DNA of 36,554 nucleotides, taken from positions 81,352 through 117,905 of the forward strand of contig VHZZ01000505.1 in assembly GCA_009801015.1 (NCBI GenBank), in the 5' to 3' direction. Of the stretch, positions 28,168 to 36,554 are shown piece by piece (position 1 is the stretch's first letter; every line of letters begins with the position of its first letter). The notes below the pieces were generated by a model, which saw only the letters and a program-made list of their open reading frames with translations, ran no database searches and was not told the DNA's origin. Position numbers and translations under genes: made by a program. The stretch comes from Silene noctiflora (taxonomy: Eukaryota > Streptophyta > Magnoliopsida > Caryophyllales > Caryophyllaceae).

Positions 28168-31100
28168 ACTCCCCTTGCATTTTTCAAGATTCTCAAAATA
28201 TTTTTAATGGCAGAAGAAGCTTTAAGTATTTTCATATGTGGAGTCAAGTTGATGAGTTTCTTCCTTGCATCCAACACACTTGGGATATCCTTTGGCAATG
28301 AACTAAAATGTTTCAGTTAGTCATGAGATTGAAGAGTTTAAAAAAAACCTCTGAAAGATTTGAATAAGCACTTGTTTGCTGACATTGAGAATAGTACTAT
28401 TCATGCCTGGAAAGCTCTGGATAATCTGCAAAGTGAGCTTTAAACTACACCCATCTTATCCAAGTTTCATTACTAAAGAACAGGAAGCAATAAAGTTTAA
28501 TTGGGATCCAAGTTCAACAGTGTCCTGAAAGGCAGAAGTACTAAAACAAAAGTGTTTAAAATTGATGATATTGATGGGAACACATGTACTGATGAGGATC
28601 AAATTCAGAATGCCTTTCTCACTTACTATGAGAAACTGCTTGGTACTACTGGTTCAACTACTCCTGTGTGTACCCCTATAGTGCAAATGGGTAAAATTTG
28701 TACCCAGAAGCATTGAGACAATTAATTGAATCCTGTTACAAAAGTTGAAGTCAAAGATGCAATTTTCTCCATTCCAAATCACAAGGCCCTAGACCCTGAT
28801 GGTTTCTCTAGTGCATTCTTTAAAGACTCTTGGTCAATAATTGGTGAGGATGTGTGTTCGGCTGTTATGGATTTCTTTAATTCTGGTAAACTGCTGCAAC
28901 AAGTGAATCATACCTTTGTTACCCTTTTGCCTAAATGTGATCTTCCTCAAAATGTCACCCAATATAGGCCTATAGCTTGCTGCAATGTCCTATATAAGGC
29001 TATTTCAAAGATCTTGTGTTCTAGATTGGCTGAGGTTCTTCCTGACTTAATCAATCCTAATCAAGGTGGTTTTGTTAAGGGCAGAACAATTGTTGAGAAC
29101 ATCCTTATTGGTTAAGATATCATCGGGTTATACAATAGAAAATCAGTATCACCAAGATGTCTCATGAAAGTTGATCTCAAGAAGACTTATGATTCAGTCA
29201 ACCGAGCTTTCCTTGACAAATGCTTAATGCTATGAATTTTCCTTCTAAATTTAATCATTTGGTTATTTATGTATCAGAACTGCATCCTACTCTTTAGTGC
29301 TGAATGGATTAAATTTTGGCTGTTTTAAATGGGCAAAAGGGCTAAGGCTGTTGGAGTGAGTGTCCTCAACAATGGTGTGATCACGATGATGATTTAAATA
29401 TCGTCATTATAATCTCAATATAAGAATACGCAAGGGATGATTCTTCTATAAAGTCAACTGGTCATCATTCATCGGTAATGATTGGCTATCTAGAGTTTGA
29501 CATTACCGTCGTTTTGACGGTGGTGATCGGTTGATCCCTTCTGGTCACACCTTGGACAAATCCCTCTATTTGGTAAATTGATTGGTTGTATACTTATACT
29601 GATTAATCAATACCTTAAAAGGATGAACAATTGAGAATAAGTATCTTATTATAATGCGATTATATAAGATTATTTTAGTAAATAAAATGTTATTACTAAA
29701 TCGATTATATTGTTCACGTAACAATTTAATTAAGAATGAATAATCGAATACAATTACAATACGTTATAAATTGTATTTATTTGACCTATTATATTTACGT
29801 GTAATTGTGAATTACTAGGTAAATTTATTATACGTAATTTATTTGATAATCGTATATTTATTTTTATTAGATAAAATAAGTGTAATGTGACATATGGACC
29901 TATATATGTCACACTTTACACATGACAACATTTTAACCTTTATAAGGTAAAATAAAATCATAAAATGGGTCAATAATAGAGCTTAAAACCGGTACACTCA
30001 TGGGTAACAAAATAATGTGATTATTTTATATTGCACACTTATAAACATAATGATGTTATATTGTATAGGCATGCATACCTATTGACTTTGATAAGACAAA
30101 ATGTGGAAGTGTAAGAGTGTCTCTTACACTCCCACATGACCGGTTTTTCCAACCCAAATAAGAGAATGATTTTCTCTTATTTTCTTATTCATTAAAAACT
30201 TGATTAGGGTTTTGTGAAAACACCTCCATTATTCTCTCTAAAATAAAGATTAGATCTAAATTTTAGTTTGTTCATTTTTATACAAATAAACCGACATTCA
30301 TACTATTGTAGTATTAATATTATTTGTTATTTAAGGTCCTCTCTTATATGGACTAGATCAAGACATATACTAGAGATAGAGCCGATTTAGTCTTGGGTTT
30401 TCTCCGTTAAAGGGTTCCTACACTTGGGGCCTTAAGGAGGATCATCCTTGGTGATTTTAGCTCAAGAACAATCTAAGTAGGAGACTTGGATTGTGCCTAT
30501 TTTGGCCGAAAATATCATATGTAAGTAATATGTTCTTCTTTGTATGTTTTTTTGTTATGCATGCATAAAGATCCGTTTAATTAAGTTGTTAATTAATAAA
30601 ATCAGTAACTTCACATACAGTATGTGGTTTCCTTCAAAGGCAAGGGGACCCTATCTCCCCTCTCTTATTTACTATTACCATGGAATACTTATGTAGGACT
30701 CTAGTTCATGTTACCTCCCCCATGCCTTTTAAATTCCATCCTCTTTGTAGACACCTCAGACTATCACACCTTCTATTTGCTGATGATTTACTCTTATTCT
30801 CTAAAGGTGGTACTCAGTCTATAATGATCCTGTTGAGAGCTTTTGCCACTTTCTCAGTAGCTACTGTCCTGCAAATGAACTCCATGAAGTCCAACATTTA
30901 TTTTAATGGAGTACAACAATCTGTAAAGTCTGATATTTTGCAAGTCTCTGGTTTTATTGAAGGAGCTACCCCTTTTAAATACTTGGGAGTGACCATTGTT
31001 GCTGGAAGGCTCTCTCTTAAGCATTCTGCTGTCCTTATTGATAATGTTACTGCAATAATTAAGAGCTTTGGAGCTAAGAAACTGTCTTAAAGTGGAAGAC

Positions 31101-32171
31101 TTGCATTGATAAACTTTGTACTCACTTCATTGTACAGTTATTGGGCCACTATTTTTGTTATCCCTAAAGGTGTTTTAAGGAAAATTGATGCCTTATGTAG
31201 GAGTTATTTGTGGGATGGTTCCACTGAGCATATCATATCTCCTTTAGTGGGTTGGGAAAAGGTCTGTGCACCTAAATGTGAAGGAGGACTTTGCATCAGA
31301 AATAGTTATTATTGGAATACAGTTGCAATTGGCAAACTATCCTGGTGGATTTATACAAAACCTGACGGTCTATGGGTTAAATGGGTGAACCATGTCTATA
31401 TCAAAGGCCAAAATTGGTTTTCGTACTCTCCCTAACCTGATGCTTCATGGGGATGGAAAGCCATTTGCAAAATCAAAGATCAATTCATTATGAGTTTCTC
31501 TGCTGGACAATGGACTGCAAATCCTACTAGGTAGTCTTTATTTAGTGGGTACCATTAGCTAAGGCAGAAGCAACCTGTTGTTCCCTGGCATAAATCAGTT
31601 TGGAATTCCTGGTGTATTCCAAAGCACCAGTTTATCAACTGGTTAATTGCTCGTGAAGCTCTTCTACTTAAAGATAAACTCTTTCACTTGGCCATTAATT
31701 AAGATAATCTATGTTATTTGTGTGGTATTGACACTAGAACTCATACCCATATCTTTCAGCAGTGTTTCTATGCCAAAAAAATCTTGGGAAAGATCAGTAC
31801 TATTCTGCATATCTGGTTGCCTCCAACTGATCTACTTGTTTGGTTACAATCTAAACCTTGGTCCAAAGTGAAGGAAAAGGTCACTAATGCCTGGATTTCA
31901 GGCTGCATTTTATATGATACGGAGACAAAGAAACTTGGTTCGTGTTGATAGAGCTCTTAGTCACCCTGATCGAGTTGTCCATGAAATTTATAGCATGATG
32001 AAAATTCGTTCTATGTATTGCTTCAAAATGTAAGGTCGAATAGTGATAAGGCATGACTCACTTTAACTTTAGCTTAGTTTGAGTAGCTATGTTCTTACAA
32101 ATTGTACCATTTGTTGGTAGATTGTAATAGCTTGTTCACGATTTTAATGGAAACTAACTTTTCACCAAAAA
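28168..32171 (+). pseudogene. 5'-truncated L1-type LINE (ORF2 reverse transcriptase), dead
   Basis: Flanked by AGAAAATGGAAGATC (28153-28167) and AGAAAATGGTAGATC (32172-32186), a 15-bp target duplication with one mismatch. The 3' end is a short A run after TTTTCACC. Net length is about 2.7 kb. Pieces of ORF2 in order: KYFHMWSQVDEF (post-endonuclease region), [20 protein letters not shown] and [10 protein letters not shown] (28735-28840), [50 protein letters not shown], then after the inserted LTR QGDPISPLLFTITMEYL, the catalytic LLFADDLLLF (30770-30805), FKYLGVTIV and LRKIDALCRSYLWDG. Finally NWLIAREALLLKDKL with CYLCG...THTHIFQQC is the zf-RVT zinc-finger end. Several stops and frameshifts break the frame. 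Typical plant L1 length is about 6 kb, so ORF1 and the endonuclease are lost. Confidence 0.92.
29349..30636 (+). mobile_element. Solo LTR, 1288 bp, inserted in the LINE reverse transcriptase
   Basis: Starts TGTTGGAGTG and ends TTTCCTTCA, flanked by a perfect 5-bp duplication AAGGC (29344-29348 and 30637-30641). Removing it and one AAGGC restores the LINE codons GGG CTA AGG CAA GGG GAC, i.e. the conserved GLRQGD motif. There is no coding content. The size and start are reminiscent of Copia-type LTRs, but the superfamily cannot be proved from the LTR alone. Orientation is taken from its CTTACACTCC and A/T-rich leader features and is uncertain. Confidence 0.9.
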
Positions 32172-32628
32172 AGAAAATGGTAGATCTCAACTTACTTGGT
32201 TAAAGGAAAGATGAATAAGGTGAGAAATCCTCTAATTCAAGTTTGAATCTCATAAAAAGGTATTTCTGAGGGTTTTAGAGAGAAGGGAGAAGATTTGAAG
32301 TGATAAGGAAGTAGGACAAAATGAATTGAGATAAGATCCCGAAATCACCTTTATCGGGTACTATTCAGCCGCACTCGGTCGAGTGGCCGAGTCCACTCGG
32401 CCGAGTGCCTCTCACTCGGTCGAGTACCCCCGTACTCGACCGAGTGTCAACTGCTCGATCGGTTGAAAGCTCTACTCGGTCCACTGCAGATTCATTAGGT
32501 CTAGTCTAGGTCGTACTTGGTCTCGTGTATGACTATTCTTTACTCCCGAGTAGTCCCTCACCGAGTCCGGTGATCCTCTCACGCATCCCAAAATTCTTGT
32601 ACGGGTCCCACAATATCCTGGTATTACA

Positions 32629-33008
32629 CTTGTTCTCTTGCTCTTCCTAACCTATTTGTTACATTTTCTTACCAATTTCCATATTGATCAAGCATTTTTT
32701 TTTTTCGGATTCACCAGATTTTCTTAGACATATTTATATTAACAATTGCCTTACTCTTATTAAGGGCTTACTTACGTTTTCTTTTTTTTTTTCTTTTTAT
32801 TTTTTTATTTTTTTATATTACCAAATCATACAGTACTCAATAGAAAAAATCCCTTTCTTGTAACTCAATTAAATCATCATCTTAATTTTCATAACTTTTA
32901 CGCTAAAAGATGAAAAAAACATGAGTAAATAAATCTGGCTAAGTGCGATTAAAGATGAAATGGGGAAGAAAAGAAATTGATGATGCTTTAACATTCTGAT
33001 CATGCTTA
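32629..33008. other. AT-rich, T-run-rich stretch without a gene
   Basis: Contains T runs at about 32696-32706 and 32781-32811. No frame, repeat boundary or RNA is supported. Confidence 0.5.
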
Positions 33009-33089
33009 GGCCCTGTTCTTTTGGACTGAAATTGTCTGAACTGAACTGAACTAAAATAATAGTAAAAAGATCGTAACAACAACAACAAC

Positions 33090-33135
<46 letters not shown>
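33090..33135. repeat. TAA microsatellite 1
   Basis: About 15 uninterrupted TAA units inside the Tourist-like element; probably grown from the element's own TAATAA sequence. Confidence 0.95.
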
Positions 33136-33137
<2 letters not shown>

Positions 33138-33211
33138 AATATATTAATAATAATAACTAAAAAATAAATATGATAAGTATAATATAATATAATAATGATA
33201 ATATAATTATA

Positions 33212-33264
<53 letters not shown>
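33212..33264. repeat. TAA microsatellite 2
   Basis: About 17 uninterrupted TAA units. Confidence 0.95.
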
Positions 33265-33267
<3 letters not shown>

Positions 33268-33766
33268 TAATGAATAATATTAATAATAGGTCTAATAATA
33301 ATATATTAATATAATTATTTCAAGTCAAAACAATCAAGTTAGCGTTACTTGAGTCTGGGTCAGGTAAAAACGCTCTTTTCGGATATATGCTGGGTTGATG
33401 CTCGACTGCCTCAAAAGGTGCGTATACCTACACAGGTAACTCCCACATGGCCTCTGGGAGTTACCAAGGGGGGGGTCTCTCTGATGCCTAAGTCAGTACG
33501 GTACTGGATGTATAACCGGGCCTCAATTGACGCAGGGTCCTGGAACTCTCTTAAATTTTGGAGTAGTTTTACTTCTAGAGAGAAAAAATTGTTATGTGAG
33601 ATAAATCTTACATGAATCTATCACGTGTCTTCTTCGGAATGGATCCAAGGAAAATATTTATAGAGGTCTAAATGTACATTTTCGTATGAAGTGGCAAACA
33701 CTTGAACCCGTGCGGCCCACAGGTTGCATACGGGTCGGGTCGGCTGAGTGTGCCCCATAAATAGTA

Positions 33767-33793
33767 ATGATGATGATGACGACGACGATGATG

Positions 33794-33843
<50 letters not shown>
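33767..33843. repeat. Compound ATG/ACG/TAA microsatellite
   Basis: ATGATG and ACGACG units followed by about 16 TAA units. The poly-Ile/poly-Ser frame read on the minus strand here is a by-product. Confidence 0.95.
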
Positions 33844-33846
<3 letters not shown>

Positions 33847-34065
33847 GAATTTGAATTGAATTGATCTGAATTTAATGGAATTGAATTGAACTGAACTAAA
33901 CTTAACTTAATAAAGCTGAACTGAACTGAACTGAACTTATAAGAACTGTAATTAAGTTCAAAAGAAGAGGACCTTATTGTGTAACTCTTAGTGACTTTAT
34001 CTAAAATTTTGTGAATAATCACTATACTTTGTGAAAGGAAAAAATGGTTAAAAAACGAAAGATTA

Positions 34066-34289
34066 CTCCCTATGACTCAGTCAATTGTTATCATTTACCT
34101 TTTACACGTTTGCCGAGATTTTCATTTCGTAAATATCTTTACGTATACATAAGTGTAAGATTTTATATTCTTAATGTACTCATTAGTTAGTATATTTTAT
34201 TTTATGTATTGGAAATTATTTAAAAAATTATCATCGTTTATAAATCGTGCCCAAAAAGCAATGCTAACAATTAATCGGGAACGAGGAAA
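34066..34289. mobile_element. Stowaway-like MITE (degenerate)
   Basis: Starts CTCCCTATGACTCAGTCAATTG after a TA, and ends AACAATTAATCGGGAACGAGGAAA, the approximate inverted repeat (CTCCCTNNGNC...CAATTGTT). About 224 bp, AT-rich, non-coding. The right TA is not exact. Confidence 0.6.
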
Positions 34290-34299
34290 TAATATATTT

Positions 34300-35210
34300 T
34301 AGACTATTGTTTAATGTTGAAGGAATATGTTCTACCTCCCCAACTTTTCTAGATAAGTTTAGCACTTTAGCTTAAAATTGCAGCGTCGCCGGCCGAGAGA
34401 TGTTCTTTCTAAACAACAAATATATATTTTAATGATTCTACCAATTTCATTCAATGGCACATGATCTTTACATGATTCAGTTTATATTCATGATCATCTT
34501 GAATATATCAAAAGTAGAAGAAGCCACACAAACAATGTCCATAAATTTTTTTTAATACAAGAGACTTATATATTTAATAATCCTTTAGTTATTCCATTTG
34601 ATTTTATACATTTGATTAAAATATACTTCGTATTTCACATATATTGCACATATTTTTCATTATATGGCCCGTGTTAGCCAGCTTGACACGACCATCGAGT
34701 CATCATTTCCAATATCCAACCTGGCCATTCCACAACTTTGATTTGTCAAAAACCAAAAAGAAAAAGAAAAGAAAAAAAGTAGATAGTCAGCTTGACTACA
34801 CACAAGTCTATACAGGGTCAAGTATGACCGACCTATGTCGTTCCAATCTTTAGCAAGGGTTAACTAGTTTTTCAAATGTTATATAGATAATGCTCTTTGC
34901 CTCTTTCTGTTGAGGTATATGATTATAATATCTTACCTATTTTTTAAATTTATCACTAAAATATTATGAAATGTAGACAATATTCAAATCTGTTAAAAAC
35001 TTATAAACTTTAAAAGATCACTAATTTTTTTTCATTAAATGTAAAACCTAGAAAACTTTTTCACATGCACATATCCATTACCCATGCAAATAATATCTAT
35101 AGGAATATCTACCAAGTCTTCCCATATTTTTTTTTCAATAATATTTTATGATATACCTAAATTCCCACCTTTTCCTTTTTTTGGGTCAAACAATCCCTAT
35201 CTCTTCATCA
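34300..35210. other. AT-rich upstream region of glutaredoxin 3, no gene
   Basis: Short frames only. No mobile-element boundary recognised. GGGTCAAAC at about 35183 is a W-box-like TGAC-containing motif on the other strand, close to the TATA box. Confidence 0.4.
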
Positions 35211-35218
35211 TCCACTCC

Positions 35219-35226
35219 CTATAAAT
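35219..35226 (+). promoter_or_regulatory. TATA box of glutaredoxin 3
   Basis: CTATAAAT about 115 bp before the ATG. With a start about 30 bp downstream, the 5'UTR is roughly 90 bases and contains TTCACAATTCACAATTCAC and an A run. Confidence 0.6.
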
Positions 35227-35338
35227 TAGATTTCAAACCTCCAATCTCCTTCACAATTCACAATTCACAAAAAAAAAAAAAACATTCTTAACTCAGAACC
35301 TCTCAAAATATTTCCCTACATATACAAATTACCATAAA

Positions 35339-35647
35339 ATGGAAAGAGTCAATGAACTTGCAAAGTCAAAGGCAATAGTAATATTTGCCAAGAGCTCAGA
35401 TTGTATGTGCCACAGCATCAAGACTTTGTTCTATGACCTCGGAGCAAACCCGGCCGTCTACGAGATCGACCGAGACCCATTGGGTCGGGATCTCGAATGG
35501 GCCCTACAAAAACTAGGGTGCAAACCCACTGTCCCTGCGGTCTTCATTGGTGGCAAATTTGTAGGGTCAGCTAAGGAAATTCTTGGTGCACACCTTACTG
35601 GCTCCCTTAAAGAAATGCTTATTGAAGCTAAGGCTATCTGGTTCTAG
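35339..35647 (+). CDS. CC-type (class III) glutaredoxin with DCMC active site
   Basis: A 102-residue intronless protein of standard class III length. Order: AIVIFAKSS (12-20), active site D21-C22-M23-C24 then HSIKTLF, GANPAVYEID (35-44), LGCKPTVPAVFIGG (59-72, cis-Pro 66), FVGSAKEI. Everything around the motif is canonical for the family (KSSCCMCHSIKTLF type), but the first Cys, the nucleophile, is Asp (codon GAT, against TGT/TGC for Cys). Cys22 and Cys24 remain. A Cys to Asp change needs two base substitutions, so it is not a single sequencing error. Inference: normal dithiol/monothiol catalysis is lost or altered, while TGA-factor or glutathione binding may persist. The C-terminus AKAIWF lacks the final Leu of ALWL, the motif known to matter for TGA interaction in ROXY proteins. 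It is less similar to genes 1 and 2 than they are to each other and lies on the opposite strand. Confidence 0.95.
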   Translation: MERVNELAKSKAIVIFAKSSDCMCHSIKTLFYDLGANPAVYEIDRDPLGRDLEWALQKLGCKPTVPAVFIGGKFVGSAKEILGAHLTGSLKEMLIEAKAIWF

Positions 35648-36554
35648 CCACAATGTTGTTCTACTCTCATATTCCCTCGAGTTCTCTGAAATTGCAACAT
35701 TTCATTAAAATACTAGTCACATACATCAACCAATGTTATAATTTCGGGAGGGAGTAAAATTAACAAAATTAACTAACTTGTATTACTCATGTGGTTAAAT
35801 ATTGCAGAACTGTCAAGGGCTTTTGTTTTTATATAAGCCTTTGATAGCTGCATTATTACTATTTTACTAATTTATTATGAACAATGTAACAACTGAATAA
35901 ATCAGTAAAAAAATGTTGCGTTCTTACTTAGTTGAAGTTTACGTCTTTAGCTATTGTTGAATGACTCTGTTTTACTGTCACTGATAAAATTAAAACGATA
36001 TAGAGAAGATTGGCACGACTCTGATAATACCACATACAAATCCATGGACTGATGAAACTTATGTCCTAAAACAAGACAAATTCTCATTTAAGACGTCTGT
36101 GTTAAGGTTAAGACGGACCAATGTAAGATGAATAAGATAAAAACAAAGTGCATATAGAAAGGCAAAAGATACTATATATCCATGATACATGTGAGATATA
36201 TTTGTCCCGTTTTATATTAAGACGTACCTACTAGCTGCTAAAACAAGGCTTGTTTTAGGGTCCGTTCCCTTGTTGCCTCAAAACATATTGAGGTTGACCA
36301 GTGAATTTATTAGCGCCTAAATATAGTAAGGTACTATATTTATTATTTTAAGGGCAAGTGGACCTGAAAAATGAGGTACAATATATTGGGCCTGGATTAC
36401 AATGATCCAGAAACTCTAAAGATAAAGCCCAAGACGGGATTAATAATAATGAGGTCTTGGATCAAGCGCCAATGAATGAGGATCCAGGGGCGCTGAGCGG
36501 TTATCAAACCGCTCCCCCACTAAGTGGTAGTTCATGGGATGATTGCCTATATAA
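35648..36554. other. 3' flank of glutaredoxin 3 and unrecognised repeat-like DNA
   Basis: AATAAA at about 35896 is a possible polyadenylation signal, but 250 bases from the stop. GGGAGGGAGTA at about 35747 looks like a lone Stowaway end. Near the window end GAGCGGTT/AACCGCTC (36495-36514) forms a perfect 8-bp hairpin, and the sequence ends in a TATATAA. This could be the start of an LTR, but the window stops there. Confidence 0.35.

Larger units (their letters stand above)
26869..32628 (-). mobile_element. 5' LTR (1741 bp net) of a truncated Ty3-type retrotransposon, split by a LINE
   Basis: On the minus strand the LTR begins TGTAATACC at 32628 and ends GGTGTTACA at 26869, directly followed by the tRNA-Met primer site. 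Subtracting the LINE (28168-32171) and its 15-bp duplication leaves 1741 bp, close to the 1726-bp solo LTR at 2339-4064. Shared landmarks include the CTCGNNCGAG cluster near the start (32372-32462) and the CACGGG / GTTAACGCC segment at about 27430-27460. The start-proximal part lies at 32187-32628 and the end-proximal part at 26869-28167. No gag/pol follows the leader, so only the 5' end of the element remains. Confidence 0.85.
33009..33974. mobile_element. Tourist-like element with TAA microsatellites, 966 bp
   Basis: Left end GGCCCTGTTCTTTTGGAC; the right end reversed reads GGTCCTCTTCTTTTGAAC. Both are flanked by TTA (33006-33008 and 33975-33977), the PIF/Harbinger-type 3-bp duplication. 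Subterminal TGAACTGAACTGAAC repeats occur at both sides. The interior has three ATA/TAA microsatellites and a non-AT block (about 33325-33730) with no recognised content, which may be a further insertion. Confidence 0.8.

Noticed and set aside
28501-28716. Separate small gene upstream of the reverse transcriptase
   Set aside because: It is the part of LINE ORF2 between endonuclease and reverse transcriptase (DIDGNTCTDEDQIQNAFLTY region), cut off by a stop.
33621-34022. 133-codon frame with poly-Ile and poly-Ser
   Set aside because: Produced by reading ATA/TAA and ATG/ACG microsatellites on the minus strand.

Overview
This is nuclear DNA of a flowering plant. The evidence is a spliced OTU deubiquitinase gene with GT/AG introns, three small intronless CC-type (class III, ROXY-like) glutaredoxin genes (a family found only in land plants), and AT-rich gene-poor DNA filled with plant transposon families (long solo LTRs, an L1-type LINE, hAT, Mutator-like, Tourist and Stowaway elements). 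LTRs rich in CTCGNNCGAG palindromes and the overall repeat flavour would fit Caryophyllales (Silene/Dianthus-like), but that is a weak inference. Single Ns and a 365-base N run show a draft assembly.

Layout. 1-921: a CAG microsatellite and a perfect 300-bp direct repeat split by one N, probably an assembly artefact. 922-1320: a decayed antisense RNase H fragment. 1555-5090: an array of about 310-bp tandem units between two copies of a 200-bp flank, interrupted by a 1.73-kb solo LTR. 6348-6671 (-): glutaredoxin 1, with no active-site cysteine. 7518-7709 (+): a possible small protein with seven consecutive cysteines. 7.9-10.5 kb: a transposon stack (hAT MITE, solo LTR, and a Mutator-like element inside the LTR). 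10.6-11.7 kb: a terminal-inverted-repeat element containing the assembly gap. 11.9-13.1 kb (-): a dead Ty3/Gypsy reverse transcriptase. 13.1-13.9 kb: two MITEs. 15178-15498 (-): glutaredoxin 2, active site CPVS. 17.6-20.2 kb: a 2.5-kb inverted-repeat element holding two Tourist-type MITEs back to back. 20640-23626 (-): OTU deubiquitinase (OTUD6B type), two coding exons plus a probable 5'UTR intron reaching about 24766. 25.1-26.6 kb: a 0.2-kb duplication with an element inserted in one copy. 26869-32628: a three-level nest, in which an antisense Ty3-type LTR with its tRNA-Met primer site is split by a LINE, which is split by a 1288-bp solo LTR. 33009-33974: a Tourist-like element with TAA microsatellites. 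35339-35647 (+): glutaredoxin 3, active site DCMC.

How it fits together. The OTU gene looks like a housekeeping gene, with GGCCC/GCCCA motifs upstream and an intact catalytic Cys/His. The three glutaredoxins are paralogues spread over 29 kb; genes 1 and 2 are close sisters (about 57% identical by hand count, same C-terminal tail). All three have open frames and a TATA box, yet each departs from the usual CC-M/L-C/S active site in its own way. This group of glutaredoxins with altered or missing redox centres is the most interesting biology in the window. The rest is mainly a readable record of successive transposon insertions, many with exact target-site duplications.
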